Below are positions 6,429 to 7,031 of a DNA stretch of 7,031 nucleotides, in pieces. Origin of the DNA: Nitrospiraceae bacterium (lineage in GTDB: Bacteria > Nitrospirota > Nitrospiria > Nitrospirales > Nitrospiraceae); assembly GCA_025934615.1 (NCBI GenBank), contig JAICXS010000091.1:1-7031 (forward strand), given 5' to 3'. The position numbers and the translations under genes are program-made. The notes beneath the pieces are model-generated. The model saw nothing but the letters and a program-made list of their open reading frames with translations, was not told the origin of the DNA and made no database searches. Position 1 is the first letter of the stretch; every line of letters begins with the position of its first letter.

Positions 6429-6457
6429 CGGCGCTCTATCTATGATAAGATCGCTCG

Positions 6458-7031
6458 ATGCACGATGAATCATTTCCTTCCGACGCCGAACTTGAAAGGG
6501 CTAAGGCCACGGCGATTGAAGCAGCCGGCATTGCCGGACAGATTCTCCTCAAATATACCCGCACCGGCTTCCAGATCGAACACAAAAACGCGGTGAACCT
6601 GGTGACCGATGCCGACAAAGAATCGGAACAAGCCATCATCGATACCATTCGCCGCGCCTATCCACATCACGATATTCTGGCGGAAGAACGCGGCATGGAA
6701 TCGGGCGGGACATCGCCGTATAAATGGATCATCGATCCTCTAGACGGGACCACCAATTTTGCGCATGGATTCCCGGTCTATTGCGTTTCAATTGGATTGG
6801 AGTATCGCAGGCGGGTCTTGCTGGGAGTCGTTCTAGATCCGACTCGCAGTGAGCTCTTCGTGGCGGTATCCGGCCAAGGGGCGACGCTCAATGGAACCGG
6901 CCTGCAGGTCTCGCAATCGTCGGCGTTGGGCGCCGCTCTCCTGGTCACCGGCTTTGCCTATGACATTCGTGAATCGACGCACAACAATTTAAACTACTTT
7001 TCGAGCTTCTGTCTTCGTGCGCGCGGTGTCC
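6458..7031 (+). CDS. suhB: Inositol-monophosphatase family phosphatase, partial (cut at window end)
   Basis: The first 191 residues of a cytoplasmic Mg-dependent, Li-sensitive type phosphatase of the IMPase/SuhB family, which hydrolyses inositol-1-phosphate or related sugar phosphates. Metal-site motifs are in order: LVTDADKESE at 48-57, ILAEER at 73-78 with the metal-binding Glu, and IIDPLDGTTNFAHGFP at 91-106 with Asp93 and Asp96 and the family's catalytic DPLDGTTNF signature. The second signature (WDxAAG type) would lie beyond the edge. Full family length is about 260-275 residues, so roughly 70-80 are missing. ATG 6458 is the only start that keeps the usual N-terminal helix; the ribosome site is weak (AAGA at 6447-6450). 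It is 48 bp behind the barrel gene, so read-through is possible, but function suggests an independent gene. The symbol is by family; closer paralogues such as CysQ or HisN types cannot be fully excluded. Confidence 0.95.
   Translation, partial: MHDESFPSDAELERAKATAIEAAGIAGQILLKYTRTGFQIEHKNAVNLVTDADKESEQAIIDTIRRAYPHHDILAEERGMESGGTSPYKWIIDPLDGTTNFAHGFPVYCVSIGLEYRRRVLLGVVLDPTRSELFVAVSGQGATLNGTGLQVSQSSALGAALLVTGFAYDIRESTHNNLNYFSSFCLRARGV

Overview
The window looks like chromosomal DNA from a Gram-negative bacterium with a double membrane. It encodes an inner-membrane RND/MMPL pump, a secreted LolA-like protein and an outer-membrane beta-barrel. From memory of similar proteins and this gene arrangement, Nitrospira (Nitrospirota) is my best guess, but Desulfobacterota and related phyla also carry such sets and nothing in the window proves the taxon. 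I see no rRNA, tRNA, CRISPR array or insertion sequence.

Layout: bases 1-203 are ambiguous, with no convincing gene. A 220-aa three-helix membrane protein (204-866, +) converges on a 119-aa soluble hypothetical protein (882-1241, -); I recognise neither family. A 106-bp divergent intergenic region (1242-1347) carries a good sigma70-like promoter with exact 17-bp spacing and, upstream of it, a small inverted repeat. From there a co-directional run begins: an RND/MMPL family transporter (1348-3711), an outer membrane lipoprotein-sorting-like protein of LolA fold (3748-4566), a 355-bp gap with no convincing gene, and a secreted protein with a proline-rich linker and a porin-like beta-barrel (4922-6409, TTG start). 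A new gene, an inositol-monophosphatase family phosphatase (6458 to the window end), follows after 48 bp and is cut by the window edge.

How the genes work together: the pump, the periplasmic LolA-like protein and the outer-membrane barrel together cover inner membrane, periplasm and outer membrane. My inference is that they form an export route for a hydrophobic molecule (lipid, lipoprotein or pigment-like) in which the LolA-like protein takes the place of a membrane-fusion adaptor, since no adaptor gene is present here. The cargo cannot be read from the sequence. The phosphatase is probably an independent housekeeping gene.

The least certain points are the start of the barrel gene, whose signal peptide lacks positive charges in the open frame and would gain them through a one-base shift in a T6 run, and the content of the 355-bp gap.
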